Positions 52,899 to 61,661 of a stretch of 64,000 bases of DNA are shown here, in pieces. The translations under genes and the position numbers were made by a program. The DNA lies in NCBI GenBank assembly GCA_039804165.1, contig JBDRZZ010000007.1, forward strand, positions 1 to 64,000, given 5' to 3'. The notes beneath the pieces were generated by a model. It was not told the origin of the DNA. It did not search any database and worked only from the letters and a program-made list of their open reading frames with translations. The DNA is from a candidate division WOR-3 bacterium. Its GTDB lineage: Bacteria > Hydrothermota > UBA3072. Each line of letters begins with the position of its first letter. Within the stretch, counting starts at the first letter, position 1.

Positions 52899-53867
52899 AT
52901 GAAAGAAAAAGTCAAAGATGAAAACTCAAAAAGGGTCTTAATAACAGGTGGAGCAGGCTTTTTAGGATCCCATCTTTGTGAAAGATTGTTAAAGGAAGGT
53001 TATTATGTTATATGTATGGATAACTTAATAACAGGAAGGATAAAAAATATACAACATCTTTTTAAAAACAAAAATTTTACTTTTATAAATCACGATGTAA
53101 CAAGCTATGTAAATATAGAAGGAGAATTAAATTACATCCTTCATTTTGCAAGTCCTGCAAGTCCAAAAGACTACCTTAAATATCCAATTCATACCTTAAA
53201 AGTCGGAGCCCTTGGAACCTATAACTTACTTGGCTTAGCAAAGGCTAAAAAAGCAAGTTTTCTTTTAGCTTCTTCTTCAGAAGTATATGGAGATCCAGAA
53301 CTCTCCCCTCAAACTGAGGAATATTGGGGAAATGTAAACCCAGTAGGGCCAAGAAGTGTTTATGATGAAGCGAAAAGGTATGCTGAGGCAATCACAACAG
53401 CTTACCACAATGTCCATAAAATAGATATAAAAATAGCGAGAATTTTTAATACTTATGGTCCAAGGATGCGCATTGAGGATGGAAGAGTTTTGCCAACTTT
53501 TATATGCCAGGCTTTAAGAAATGAGCCAATAACAGTTTTTGGAGATGGATCTCAAACTCGCTCCTTCTGTTATGTAGATGACTTAATTGAGGGGATTTAC
53601 AGATTGATGCTTTCTAATGTAAATACTCCAATCAATTTAGGGAATCCAAGCGAAATAAGTATTCTTGACTTCGCAAAAGAAATCTTAAGCCTCACCAAAA
53701 GCAAAAGCAAAATTATTTTTAAGCCTTTGCCTATTAACGATCCAAAAAAGAGAAGGCCTGACATAAGTAAAGCTAAAAAATTTCTAAATTGGGAGCCAAA
53801 GATAAAAAGAGAAGAAGGGCTTAAGAAAGTTCTCCCTTATTTTAAAGAAGAACTTGGCTTAGAATAA
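52899..53867 (+). CDS. UDP-glucuronate decarboxylase (UDP-xylose synthase)
   Basis: 322-residue extended [66 protein letters not shown], the active-site Tyr-Lys in YDEAKRYAE, and [11 protein letters not shown] with [19 protein letters not shown] are all UXS signatures. It converts UDP-glucuronate to UDP-xylose for surface glycan. It is followed directly by a strong terminator. Confidence 0.92.
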   Translation: MKEKVKDENSKRVLITGGAGFLGSHLCERLLKEGYYVICMDNLITGRIKNIQHLFKNKNFTFINHDVTSYVNIEGELNYILHFASPASPKDYLKYPIHTLKVGALGTYNLLGLAKAKKASFLLASSSEVYGDPELSPQTEEYWGNVNPVGPRSVYDEAKRYAEAITTAYHNVHKIDIKIARIFNTYGPRMRIEDGRVLPTFICQALRNEPITVFGDGSQTRSFCYVDDLIEGIYRLMLSNVNTPINLGNPSEISILDFAKEILSLTKSKSKIIFKPLPINDPKKRRPDISKAKKFLNWEPKIKREEGLKKVLPYFKEELGLE

Positions 53868-53911
53868 AAAGAGTGGGGCTTGATTAACTCCAAAGCCCCA
53901 CTCTTTCTTTT
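53868..53911. terminator. Bidirectional rho-independent terminator
   Basis: A 14-bp perfect stem (53868-53881 with 53893-53906; core GAGTGGGGCTT/AAGCCCCACTC) and an 11-nt loop. CTTTT follows on the plus strand and TTTTTATT on the minus strand. It lies between the convergent UDP-xylose synthase and FG-GAP protein genes and can end both. Confidence 0.88.
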
Positions 53912-53925
53912 AGTTAAAAAATCCC

Positions 53926-56900
53926 TTATTTCATTAAGATCAGCTTTCTTACAGCAGTAAAGTTGCTTGCTTCCATCTTACAGAAGTAAACACCATTTTT
54001 CAAGTTACCCACATTCCAATCAACAGTGTATCTTCCAGGTTTCTTAACCTCGTTAACCAGAGAAGCAATTTCTCTACCGAGTAAATCACAAATTACAATT
54101 CTTACAGAGCTTTCGTGTGGGACATCATAAGTTATTACCGCTTTCGTATTCACAAGAGAACCATTTTCTCTTAAAGCAAAGACTTTGGGTAAAGCTTCCT
54201 CTAGTACACCCTGAGCCAGGGTCTTAAAGCTCCAAACACTTGACCATTCCCCCTCACCCAGAGAATTAAATGCAAGAACGCGCCAATAGTATTGCGTATT
54301 TTCTGTAAGGCCACTAATAGCTTCGACGGTATCGTAAGAGGTCGCATCTACTATAATAGAAGGATCTTCAAATGTCTCTGTAGTCGCAACCTGACAACGG
54401 TATCCTGTAGCAGTGAGAACTTTATTCCATATCAAATTTAAAGAAAGTGGTTGATTCTCTGCACCATTTGGAGGTGAAACAAGAGTGGGTGCTGGAGGAA
54501 CTTCCGCAGCATTATTCAAATAATGATACTGATTAATAGCCAAATCACCAATTACTTGGGTAACCCCATTTGGCCAATAAACTGTGACAGTTGCAGAGGT
54601 ATTTTCTCCAAGACCAAAATTAGCCCAAATATTTCCACCTGTCATTCCTCCACAACCACCTGCTTGAATGTCTCTAATCATAGAGAGAGATCCAGCTTCA
54701 ACTTTAATCCGAGCTCCAATGGCTGACTTATTATACGTCCCAATCATCGCAAGACGGAACCCAATCCAGTTCCCAGGGTCAACTAGGTCATTTCTCAATA
54801 AATGCCTATTGGCTTGATAGTTCGTGTATATATCAAGCTTACCATCATTATTGTAATCAACAAACAAAACCGAACGACGATGCTGACCTATAGAACCAAC
54901 AGCCTCACTTGATACATCACTAAATGTCCCATCACCATTATTAGAATAAACCTTAAAATCAGCGCCCGCTGTTCCAGCTACCAAATCCAGATCTCCATCA
55001 TTGTCAAAGTCACCCCAGGAAAATCCACGATAAGCAGCATTCTGAGCTATACCCAAACCGGTTGCTGCTGTTAATGTGTCAAATACCAATGTTCCACCTT
55101 CAATTAGATTCTTCAATAAATACAACCTTCCACCATCAGCACCAAGACCTTGAGCAAGTAAATCATAATCTCCATCATTGTCAAAATCACCCCAGGCAGA
55201 AGCAATCGCAGAAACATTTAATTCATTACCTTCTACAATTATCGGCTGAGCCTGACCAAACTTACCACCATTGTTTATGTATATCGCACTCTTATTCGTA
55301 GGCCAATCACTACGAATTGAAGGAGCCCACAAATCAAGATCTCCATCATTATCCACATCTAAAAATGCCATATTCCAGCTCTCAAATTTCCTACCATCTG
55401 TCGTATCAAGGTCAGCAGTTGCATCACCTGAAGCCAATTCAAAACTCCTTGGGCTCACTTGCTTATAAAGACCTATAATTGTCCCTCCACCAGAACCCGT
55501 AGTATTCCCAGCAGCAGCTATATCAAGAAGCCCATCCTGATTGTAATCACCAACCGCAGGATTACCAAGGTTCCCAGAACCAATCGGACCCAAGATAGTT
55601 GAATCAAGGGTCGCATTCTCTAAATTTCCATAATAAACGATAATCCTATTCCCAGACTGAACAACAAGGTCAAGATTCCCATCGTTATCCACATCTGCAA
55701 ATGCACTACCCTGCTTATAACCAACTCCAATATTCTTAATAAGGGTAAAACTCTCACCCTCATTCCTCATTAAAGAACCCTTTCCACTTGCTCCAGGAAT
55801 ATATAAATCTAAATCCCAATCGTCATCATAATCTCCCCAAGAGAATCCTAAATCAGGATTCGCTGTCGGAGCTGGTAAGATGGTTGTTACATCGGTGTAT
55901 ATAGTTCTAATTCTAAATGTCCAAGCTCCTGAGAATTCACTTTCTTCTTCGTCCTCAATATATGAGCTTACATGCCAATAGAGTCTTTCTCCATAGGACA
56001 AACTTGTTAAAATATAGCTTGTCTCAGAAAGATATTCATCCACAATCAACTCTGAGAAATTAGCATCTCTTGCCACTTGAAGATGATAACCATCTACATC
56101 TGGGAGCTCTTGCCACTCTAAGGTCACATCCCCTGGGTCTAAAACAGCGTTATTTTCTGGGGATAGGAGTGCTGGAGGTGCAAGAGGTGATTCTAAATAA
56201 TGATACTGATTAATAGCCAAATCACCAATTACTTGGGTAACCCCATTTGGCCAATAAACTGTGACAGTTGCAGAGGTATTTTCTCCAAGACCAAAATTAG
56301 CCCAAATATTTCCACCTGTCATTCCTCCACAACCACCTGCTTGAATGTCTCTAATCATAGAGAGAGATCCAGCTTCAACTTTAATCCGAGCTCCAATGGC
56401 TGACTTATTATACGTCCCAATCATCGCAAGACGGAACCCAATCCAGTTATTTGTGTTTTCTACCTTATTCCTGAATAACCTGAAAGTAGAGCTTGTCCAG
56501 CCAGCAAATATATCAAGCTTACCATCATTATTATAGTCAATAAATAACGCAGAACGATGCTGCTGTATTCCAGTTCCTACTGTGCTCGCTGTAACATTGG
56601 TAAATGTAAGAGCGCTTGACTCTATTAATTGGTTCTGGTATATCGTCAAATCCATACCACCTCCACCAATTAATAAGTCCAAGTCTCCGTCATTGTCATA
56701 GTCTCCCAAAGATAAACCTCTCATCTGAACGTTCGCTACTATACCTGATGAGCCTGTAGCATCAGTAAATGTGCCATCTCCATTGTTCAACAATACATTC
56801 AAAGCACCACCGTCATCTGTAAACGCTTGTGCAATCAAATCCATATCTCCATCATTATCAATATCTCCCCAGGCAGAAGCAATTGCCGAAACATTTCTGG

Positions 56901-57657
56901 CTGAACCATCAACAATAATCTCACTCCAATTTAACGCACTACCATTATTGTTTATGTATAATCCAGACCTGTTTGTCGGGAAATTACTTCTGATCGATGG
57001 CATAAATAAATCCAGATACCCATCATTGTTGACATCAACCCAGGCAGGATTCCATGCCTCGAATTGATGAGTAATATCATCAAGCACTCCAGATGCTACA
57101 TCCTCGTATTGACCTGTTCCTGTATTCAACTTTGCCAATCGGACAGGTGTTTGGGTGTTTGCACCATAACCACCGGCAAAGGCTATCTCCAATCTTCCAT
57201 CCCGGTCAAAGTCCGCTGCCGCTGCCTCAGCAATATTACCACTGGGTATGGTAATCAGGTTCAAACCTACAGCAGATGTAATATCCGGAAACGATAAAGT
57301 ATCCCCTGTGTTTTCTACAAGAGATAAATAATTACCCTGCGTCATTAATAGGTCTAAATTACCATCTACAGTGAAGTCCGCCATCAGGGAACCATAGGTA
57401 GTTGCAGTCGAAGGATCCGGGTTCTTAGAAACAAGTGCAAATGTATCACCTATTCCCATGTTGATATACAATTTACCTGCTGAACTATGGAAGAAATCTA
57501 TCAGACCATCGTTGTTATAATCACCCCAAGAAAATCCTACATTGCCGTTACCCACTATTCCAGACTTCCCTGTTACATCCTCAAAAGAAAGCTGTGCAAA
57601 CATACTACTTGCAAACATAAGAAAACATAATATAACTAAAATTTTTATTTCTCGCAT
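53926..57657 (-). CDS. Secreted FG-GAP/ASPIC-UnbV repeat protein with Por sorting domain
   Basis: 1243 residues. A signal peptide (about 1-21) is followed by two large similar halves. Each is an FG-GAP/VCBS propeller with repeated WGDYNNDG or WGDFDNDGDxDL units, closed by an ASPIC/UnbV domain (about 404-487 and 963-1046). A fibronectin type III-like domain follows each half (about 495-585 and 1055-1150). The C-terminal type IX sorting domain (about 1160-1243) has CDLLGREIASLVNEVKKPG and NGVYFCKMEA. The two ASPIC domains are identical at the DNA level. Strong AAAAGGAGGTC before the ATG and a long 5' leader with a small ORF and hairpin. Likely a surface adhesin or ligand-binding protein. Confidence 0.88.
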   Translation of the reverse strand: MREIKILVILCFLMFASSMFAQLSFEDVTGKSGIVGNGNVGFSWGDYNNDGLIDFFHSSAGKLYINMGIGDTFALVSKNPDPSTATTYGSLMADFTVDGNLDLLMTQGNYLSLVENTGDTLSFPDITSAVGLNLITIPSGNIAEAAAADFDRDGRLEIAFAGGYGANTQTPVRLAKLNTGTGQYEDVASGVLDDITHQFEAWNPAWVDVNNDGYLDLFMPSIRSNFPTNRSGLYINNNGSALNWSEIIVDGSARNVSAIASAWGDIDNDGDMDLIAQAFTDDGGALNVLLNNGDGTFTDATGSSGIVANVQMRGLSLGDYDNDGDLDLLIGGGGMDLTIYQNQLIESSALTFTNVTASTVGTGIQQHRSALFIDYNNDGKLDIFAGWTSSTFRLFRNKVENTNNWIGFRLAMIGTYNKSAIGARIKVEAGSLSMIRDIQAGGCGGMTGGNIWANFGLGENTSATVTVYWPNGVTQVIGDLAINQYHYLESPLAPPALLSPENNAVLDPGDVTLEWQELPDVDGYHLQVARDANFSELIVDEYLSETSYILTSLSYGERLYWHVSSYIEDEEESEFSGAWTFRIRTIYTDVTTILPAPTANPDLGFSWGDYDDDWDLDLYIPGASGKGSLMRNEGESFTLIKNIGVGYKQGSAFADVDNDGNLDLVVQSGNRIIVYYGNLENATLDSTILGPIGSGNLGNPAVGDYNQDGLLDIAAAGNTTGSGGGTIIGLYKQVSPRSFELASGDATADLDTTDGRKFESWNMAFLDVDNDGDLDLWAPSIRSDWPTNKSAIYINNGGKFGQAQPIIVEGNELNVSAIASAWGDFDNDGDYDLLAQGLGADGGRLYLLKNLIEGGTLVFDTLTAATGLGIAQNAAYRGFSWGDFDNDGDLDLVAGTAGADFKVYSNNGDGTFSDVSSEAVGSIGQHRRSVLFVDYNNDGKLDIYTNYQANRHLLRNDLVDPGNWIGFRLAMIGTYNKSAIGARIKVEAGSLSMIRDIQAGGCGGMTGGNIWANFGLGENTSATVTVYWPNGVTQVIGDLAINQYHYLNNAAEVPPAPTLVSPPNGAENQPLSLNLIWNKVLTATGYRCQVATTETFEDPSIIVDATSYDTVEAISGLTENTQYYWRVLAFNSLGEGEWSSVWSFKTLAQGVLEEALPKVFALRENGSLVNTKAVITYDVPHESSVRIVICDLLGREIASLVNEVKKPGRYTVDWNVGNLKNGVYFCKMEASNFTAVRKLILMK
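54518..54771. repeat. 254-bp direct repeat, copy 1
   Basis: Identical base for base to 56195-56448, 1677 bp away in the same orientation. It encodes the second ASPIC/UnbV domain of the FG-GAP protein. Flanking sequence diverges at once on both sides. Confidence 0.95.
56195..56448. repeat. 254-bp direct repeat, copy 2
   Basis: Identical to 54518-54771. It encodes the first ASPIC/UnbV domain. The surrounding FG-GAP repeats of the two halves are related but clearly diverged. Confidence 0.95.
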
Positions 57658-57726
57658 TTGACCTCCTTTTATATTTTCCCTATACCCTACTTAATAAATC
57701 CATCTAAAACAAATTAAAATTTTTTA

Positions 57727-57759
57727 GCCTTTCCCCCTTTCAAAAATAGGAGAAAAGGC
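57727..57759 (-). promoter_or_regulatory. Stem-loop in the FG-GAP gene leader
   Basis: Arms GCCTTTCCCCC (57727-57737) and GGAGAAAAGGC (57749-57759) pair over 11 positions, counting G-U pairs on the minus-strand RNA, with an 11-nt loop. It begins one base after the small ORF stop. No T-tract follows on the minus strand, so it is not a standard terminator. Confidence 0.5.
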
Positions 57760-57760
57760 C

Positions 57761-57796
57761 TTACTCTATAAACTTAAAATTTATTCTTAAATCCAT
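57761..57796 (-). CDS. 11-codon upstream ORF in the leader
   Basis: ATG at 57796 encodes MDLRINFKFIE and stops with TAA. It has one of the best Shine-Dalgarno sites of the window, AAAAGGAGG, spaced 6 nt from the ATG, and lies in the leader of the FG-GAP protein gene about 100 nt before its ATG. It may be a translated leader peptide or a remnant start of a lost gene. The peptide has no run of a single amino acid that would suggest classical attenuation. Confidence 0.4.
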   Translation of the reverse strand: MDLRINFKFIE

Positions 57797-57827
57797 TTCC
57801 CACCTCCTTTTAATAAGTTTATTAGAA

Positions 57828-57855
57828 GTTATAAACAAAAAAATCACTTTGTCAA
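57828..57855 (-). promoter_or_regulatory. Promoter of the FG-GAP protein gene
   Basis: Minus strand: TTGACA (57855-57850), 16-nt spacer, TATAAC (57833-57828). The predicted leader to the ATG at 57657 is about 165 nt, the longest in the window. Confidence 0.55.
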
Positions 57856-58049
57856 GGGGGTAATTTTGTATGAAGTTGTTGAATCCCCATTATCTCTTTT
57901 AGGTGACAATATCGACCTTGTTTTAATGAACTTAGTAGAGAAACTCCTTTATTATCTCAAAAATTATATAAGACTTTAACTCTCCTAGCAAGCAGCTCGC
58001 AAAATATCTTAGCTTCCTATCTTATCTGAAGTTAGACTTTAGGAAGTTA

Positions 58050-59159
58050 CTATTTAAAAATCACAAGAGTCCTAACAGTTTTGAAATAGTCCGTTTGTAT
58101 TCTAAGTAAATAAACCCCTGAAGGAACATCTTTTGGAAACCACTGAATTTTGTGCCCCCCAGCTTTTAAATTTGCATCAAGGATTGTATCCACTAGTTCC
58201 CCTACGAGATTAAACACCTTAATAATAATTTTTGTTGAGATTGGTAGATAAAATTCAATAGTGGCTTTCTCTTTAACAAGAGTTGGATAGATATAAAGAT
58301 ATTTTTCTTTAAATTCCTCTTCAATTCCTTCTTCTCGGAGTAACTTTAGAGTCCCGAAGCCATCAGCGTTCATCCAGTGACTATTAGAATCCTCATGGGC
58401 AACCCAAACAGAACCGAAGAAATTATCTCTTACTTTTGGATTTTCATTAGGATCATCATTTTCACAGTATGCGAGAGAGAGTCCTATAATTTTACCCTCT
58501 GTTAAATTTACCCTGAACGCTTCAGGATTACTACTCTGGTAATTGTCATTATAAACTTTAAGAGAAAATTCCCAAGTGTAAGTAGAACCATTTTTTCTCA
58601 TTGCAAGGTTAGGGAAATGACTTGCATAGTCTACAACTTGCCAAAATCCTGCAAGATCGTATGCGGCAAATTCTTCCGTCACTCCGCCATCTTCTGGAGC
58701 ATTCAGAGTAATATGATAGGAAAATGCATTTTCAGCATTTTCTCCATCCTGGTCAATACGATGCATCCCTCCTGATTTATCTTCGTCTATAAAAACTTCT
58801 AAAACATCATAATTGTAATAACCTCCACCACCTGTATAGCCATCCACAAAGATATCGTCGGTAATCTCAACCAAAAAGTATAAAACATTTTCTAAGGAAG
58901 ACCATACTACTTTGTATCTACCGGAGTAATCCTCCGGTTCTACATAGCCACCATAAGGAATCCATACCTGATCTATTGACTGCCAATTTACCAAACTCCA
59001 ACAAGGATCATCTCCTAAACCATTAATTGTTGGAGGATTTTCTACATCTGGAGCCTTTACTGTGTCATCTTGCGGCCTCAAGGTAAAAGCTCTAAGAAAA
59101 AAAGAAGAACCAAAAAGAAAGAAAAAAAAGAAAAATTTGGAATTTTTCATAAGAACCAT
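58050..59159 (-). CDS. Secreted CBM9-like protein with Por sorting domain
   Basis: 369 residues. A long hydrophobic signal with a Phe run (about 5-25) is followed by a carbohydrate-binding family 9-like domain (about 35-275; PTINGLGDDPCWS, YKVVWSSLENVLYFLVEITD, VLEVFIDEDKSGG, WMNADGFGTLKLL). The C-terminal sorting domain (about 290-369) has VFNLVGELVDTILDA and SGVYLLRIQTDYF. It likely binds a sugar polymer outside the cell. GGGAGG lies 4 nt before the first ATG; Met4 is a possible alternative start. A TTGACA at 59206-59201 may be its -35 box, but no good -10 follows. Confidence 0.83.
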   Translation of the reverse strand: MVLMKNSKFFFFFFLFGSSFFLRAFTLRPQDDTVKAPDVENPPTINGLGDDPCWSLVNWQSIDQVWIPYGGYVEPEDYSGRYKVVWSSLENVLYFLVEITDDIFVDGYTGGGGYYNYDVLEVFIDEDKSGGMHRIDQDGENAENAFSYHITLNAPEDGGVTEEFAAYDLAGFWQVVDYASHFPNLAMRKNGSTYTWEFSLKVYNDNYQSSNPEAFRVNLTEGKIIGLSLAYCENDDPNENPKVRDNFFGSVWVAHEDSNSHWMNADGFGTLKLLREEGIEEEFKEKYLYIYPTLVKEKATIEFYLPISTKIIIKVFNLVGELVDTILDANLKAGGHKIQWFPKDVPSGVYLLRIQTDYFKTVRTLVIFK

Positions 59160-59297
59160 TTAACCTCCCTTTTCAATTAAAATGGTATTATTTTAAAATT
59201 TGTCAAGCTTTTGTTAGGCCAATTGGTTCTTATAAATTTCTTGACAGATCTTGACAGATTACTTTTATTTTGCATTTTATTTATATTTATATAATGT

Positions 59298-59984
59298 ATG
59301 TTTAGAATATTTTTATTTTTAGTTTCTTTAACTGCAGAGGAATTACTCAAGAAAATTGACGAGATAAAGACACCTCTTAAGTCTCAAGCAACAGTAGAAA
59401 TGCGTAACTATTTACGAGGTGGGCGAGAAGTAACCTACAAAATAAAAATTATCTCGGAAAGAAAAAAAGCGAGTTATCTTGAAGTCCTTGAGCCAATTAG
59501 AGAAAAAGGAAGAAAATTTCTTCTAATTGGAAATGACATTTGGATGTATGCTCCAGAAGTTGGGAAATCTTTAAGGCTTTCTATAAGAGACAGATTTCTT
59601 GGAAGTGAGTTTTCAAATAGTGATCTAATGGAAAGCAGTTACGAAAAGAATTTTAAAGCAACTTCTATTGATTCTACCTTGGATTTTTACTTTCTCGAAC
59701 TCGAAGGGAAAAGTAAAGAAGCTCCTTATAAAAAAATCACAATGAAAGTTAGAAAGAAAAACTATCTCCCTGCTGAATTAAAATTTTATACTCTCTCAGG
59801 TAGATTATATAAGGAAATGTTCTTAGATAGCCTCAAAGTTTTTGAAGGACAACTTTACACCACTTATATGAAGATGATTAATGTGCTAAACCCTGAAAGT
59901 TACACAGAGGTAAAAATTATATCCCTTAAAACCCTTCAGAGTATTTCGCCTTCTCTTTTCAAACCTGAAAACTTAAAGAAATGA
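59298..59984 (+). CDS. Outer-membrane lipoprotein-sorting protein (LolA superfamily)
   Basis: 228 residues. A short hydrophobic start (about 1-11) is followed by AEELLKKIDEIKTPLKSQAT, a strand EVTYKIKIISERKKASYLEV, then GRKFLLIGNDIWMYAPEVGKSLRLS, and DRFLGSEFSNSDLM. This is the pattern of the uncharacterised outer membrane lipoprotein-sorting family, distinct from classic LolA and usually found with LolCDE/MacB-like or MMPL exporters. It begins an operon with an outer-membrane protein and an ABC transporter, so lipoprotein or lipid export is likely. Its promoter is unclear; a tandem TTGACAGAT repeat lies at 59241-59260. Confidence 0.82.
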   Translation: MFRIFLFLVSLTAEELLKKIDEIKTPLKSQATVEMRNYLRGGREVTYKIKIISERKKASYLEVLEPIREKGRKFLLIGNDIWMYAPEVGKSLRLSIRDRFLGSEFSNSDLMESSYEKNFKATSIDSTLDFYFLELEGKSKEAPYKKITMKVRKKNYLPAELKFYTLSGRLYKEMFLDSLKVFEGQLYTTYMKMINVLNPESYTEVKIISLKTLQSISPSLFKPENLKK

Positions 59985-60958
59985 TTTTTGTTTTGTTTTC
60001 CTTTTTAAAGGCTTCTTTTGGGAATGAAATAATTTATAGCGAAAAAGATATTTTTTATCATTTTGAGAATAGAATTCATTTTGAAGGAAAAAAAGAATTT
60101 TCTTCTTTTGTTTTTTTCTCAAGAAGTGGAATTCTTTATCCTCTTGACACGATTTACATTTCAATAGATAAAGCAATAGCAAGCTTAAATTATAAAAACT
60201 TTGAGGTTTCCTTTGGAAGAGATAATCTCTTCTGGGGATATGGAATGTTTTATTCTCCTTTCTGGTATGGAAGTTCTTCCATTTCACCCTTCGATGAAGA
60301 ACTTTTAAAAGAGGGGAAAAATATTTTCTCTCTCCAATACAACAACATCCCAAATATAACTCCAGAATTTATCATTTTCTTACCAGGAGACCCCCCTAAA
60401 ATTGACAGCATTAAAGGAGGAATGCATTTTTCTTTCTTTAGCTCTGGATTAGAGGCTCACTTCCCAATTGTTTTTAGTAAAAAAGCTTTTTATCCAGGGG
60501 CGGGAATACGTTTTTCTATTTTAGGATTTATAATCTTTTCAGATTTCTCTTTTGAGTTTTCTTCTAAGGAAACTTTTGCTTCTACAACTGGTTTTAATAA
60601 AATCTTTGGAGATAATTTCTGTTTTCACTTTGAGTTTTTTTACAACCAGAAAGGTCTTACAAAAGAAGAATATGATGCTACCCCAAAAGAAGATTTACCC
60701 AAGCTTCTTGAACCTGGAGGCTCTGGAAGGAAATATATATATTCTGTGATTAGATGGACAGATGAAATAAATGGAATTGGATTATTTTCTTTAGTTAATC
60801 CAGAATGGAAAAGTGGAATCCTTGGAATTTTTCTAACCTCTTATTTTTTTGAGAATTCTCTTATTTCCTTAAATTATGTTAGAATCTTGAAAGGAAGAGA
60901 GTTTGATTTCATCCCTTATAAAAACATCTTTTCTATTGAATTAAGATATTATATTTAA
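59981..60958 (+). CDS. Predicted outer-membrane beta-barrel protein
   Basis: 325 residues, no named family recognised. A short signal-like start (about 1-14) is followed by alternating aromatic strands (FEVSFGRDNLFWGYGMFYSP, GIRFSILGFIIFSDFSFEFS, ISLNYVRILKGREFDFIP), and the chain ends in an aromatic strand (FSIELRYYI), as barrel proteins do. The ATGA overlap with the LolA-like gene and the ABC genes 13 nt downstream tie it to the same export system. It may be the outer-membrane acceptor or channel, which is inference. Confidence 0.6.
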   Translation: MIFVLFSFLKASFGNEIIYSEKDIFYHFENRIHFEGKKEFSSFVFFSRSGILYPLDTIYISIDKAIASLNYKNFEVSFGRDNLFWGYGMFYSPFWYGSSSISPFDEELLKEGKNIFSLQYNNIPNITPEFIIFLPGDPPKIDSIKGGMHFSFFSSGLEAHFPIVFSKKAFYPGAGIRFSILGFIIFSDFSFEFSSKETFASTTGFNKIFGDNFCFHFEFFYNQKGLTKEEYDATPKEDLPKLLEPGGSGRKYIYSVIRWTDEINGIGLFSLVNPEWKSGILGIFLTSYFFENSLISLNYVRILKGREFDFIPYKNIFSIELRYYI

Positions 60959-60971
60959 AGGAGAGTAGAAT

Positions 60972-61661
60972 ATGCTAATTCAAATGGAAAATGTAAAAAA
61001 AGATTATTTTCTGGGGAAAACAGAGGTTCACGCCATTAGAGGAGTCTCTTTTTCTATTTCTAAGGGCGAATTCATTGTTATTGCTGGCCCTTCAGGGAGT
61101 GGGAAAACAACTTTATTAAATTTAATGGGGCTTCTTGATAAACCAACTTTTGGGAAAATAATTTTTGAAGGAAAAGATCTCACAAGCATTTCGGAGGAGG
61201 AAGCTACCTTTATAAGAAAGAATCGCATCGGTTTCATATTTCAAAATTTTAATCTTATACCAGTTCTTACCGCTTATGAAAATATAGAACTTCCACTTAT
61301 ATTAAAGGGAGAGAAAGACAGAAAGAAAAGAATAGAAAAAATATTGTCAGAAACAGGAATAAGCGAAATAGCCTCTCACAAACCAGATGAACTCTCTGGA
61401 GGAGAAAGGCAAAGAGTTGCTATAGCGAGAGCTTTAGTTGGAAATCCTGATATTGTTCTTGCAGACGAACCTACTGCAAATCTTGATTCTGAGACTGGAT
61501 TACAAATAATCAAAATAATGGAAAATTTAAACAAAATTGAAGGAGTAACATTTATCTTCTCTACACACGACACAAGGCTATTTAAACTCGCAGATAGAAA
61601 AATAGAACTTAGAGATGGAAGGATTGTAAAAGATGTTATTCAAAGGAGCCATAAGAAATAG
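60972..61661 (+). CDS. ABC transporter ATPase, LolD/MacB type
   Basis: 229 residues. Walker A GPSGSGKTTLLNL, Q-loop IFQNFNLIPVLTAYENIELP (the LolD/MacB/FtsE signature), ABC signature LSGGERQRVAIARAL, Walker B DIVLADEPTANLD and the switch His in FSTHD. It powers lipoprotein release or export with the two FtsX-type permeases that follow. AAAGGAGAG precedes the ATG, and its 3' end overlaps the first permease by 29 nt. Confidence 0.95.
   Translation: MLIQMENVKKDYFLGKTEVHAIRGVSFSISKGEFIVIAGPSGSGKTTLLNLMGLLDKPTFGKIIFEGKDLTSISEEEATFIRKNRIGFIFQNFNLIPVLTAYENIELPLILKGEKDRKKRIEKILSETGISEIASHKPDELSGGERQRVAIARALVGNPDIVLADEPTANLDSETGLQIIKIMENLNKIEGVTFIFSTHDTRLFKLADRKIELRDGRIVKDVIQRSHKK

Larger units (their letters stand above)
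57658..58049. other. Intergenic region with the 5' leader of the FG-GAP gene
   Basis: 392 bp between two minus-strand genes. From right to left it holds a weak 7-bp inverted repeat after the stop of the CBM9-like gene (CTTCCTA 58013-58019, TAGGAAG 58040-58046), a promoter (57828-57855), an 11-codon ORF with a strong ribosome site (57761-57796), a stem-loop (57727-57759), and the ribosome site of the FG-GAP gene. Confidence 0.6.

Noticed and set aside
54523-56403. Two identical 67-residue open frames on the plus strand (54523-54726 and 56200-56403)
   Set aside because: They are opposite-strand shadows of the duplicated ASPIC/UnbV coding segment, without a promoter or ribosome site.
58013-58046. 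Terminator after the CBM9-like gene
   Set aside because: The inverted repeat has only 7 bp and a 20-nt loop and lacks a T-tract, so I mention it only within the intergenic entry.
59973-60353. 126-codon minus-strand frame opposite the outer-membrane protein gene
   Set aside because: Composition is Lys/Phe-rich antisense of an AT-rich gene; the plus-strand gene is coupled to its operon on both sides.
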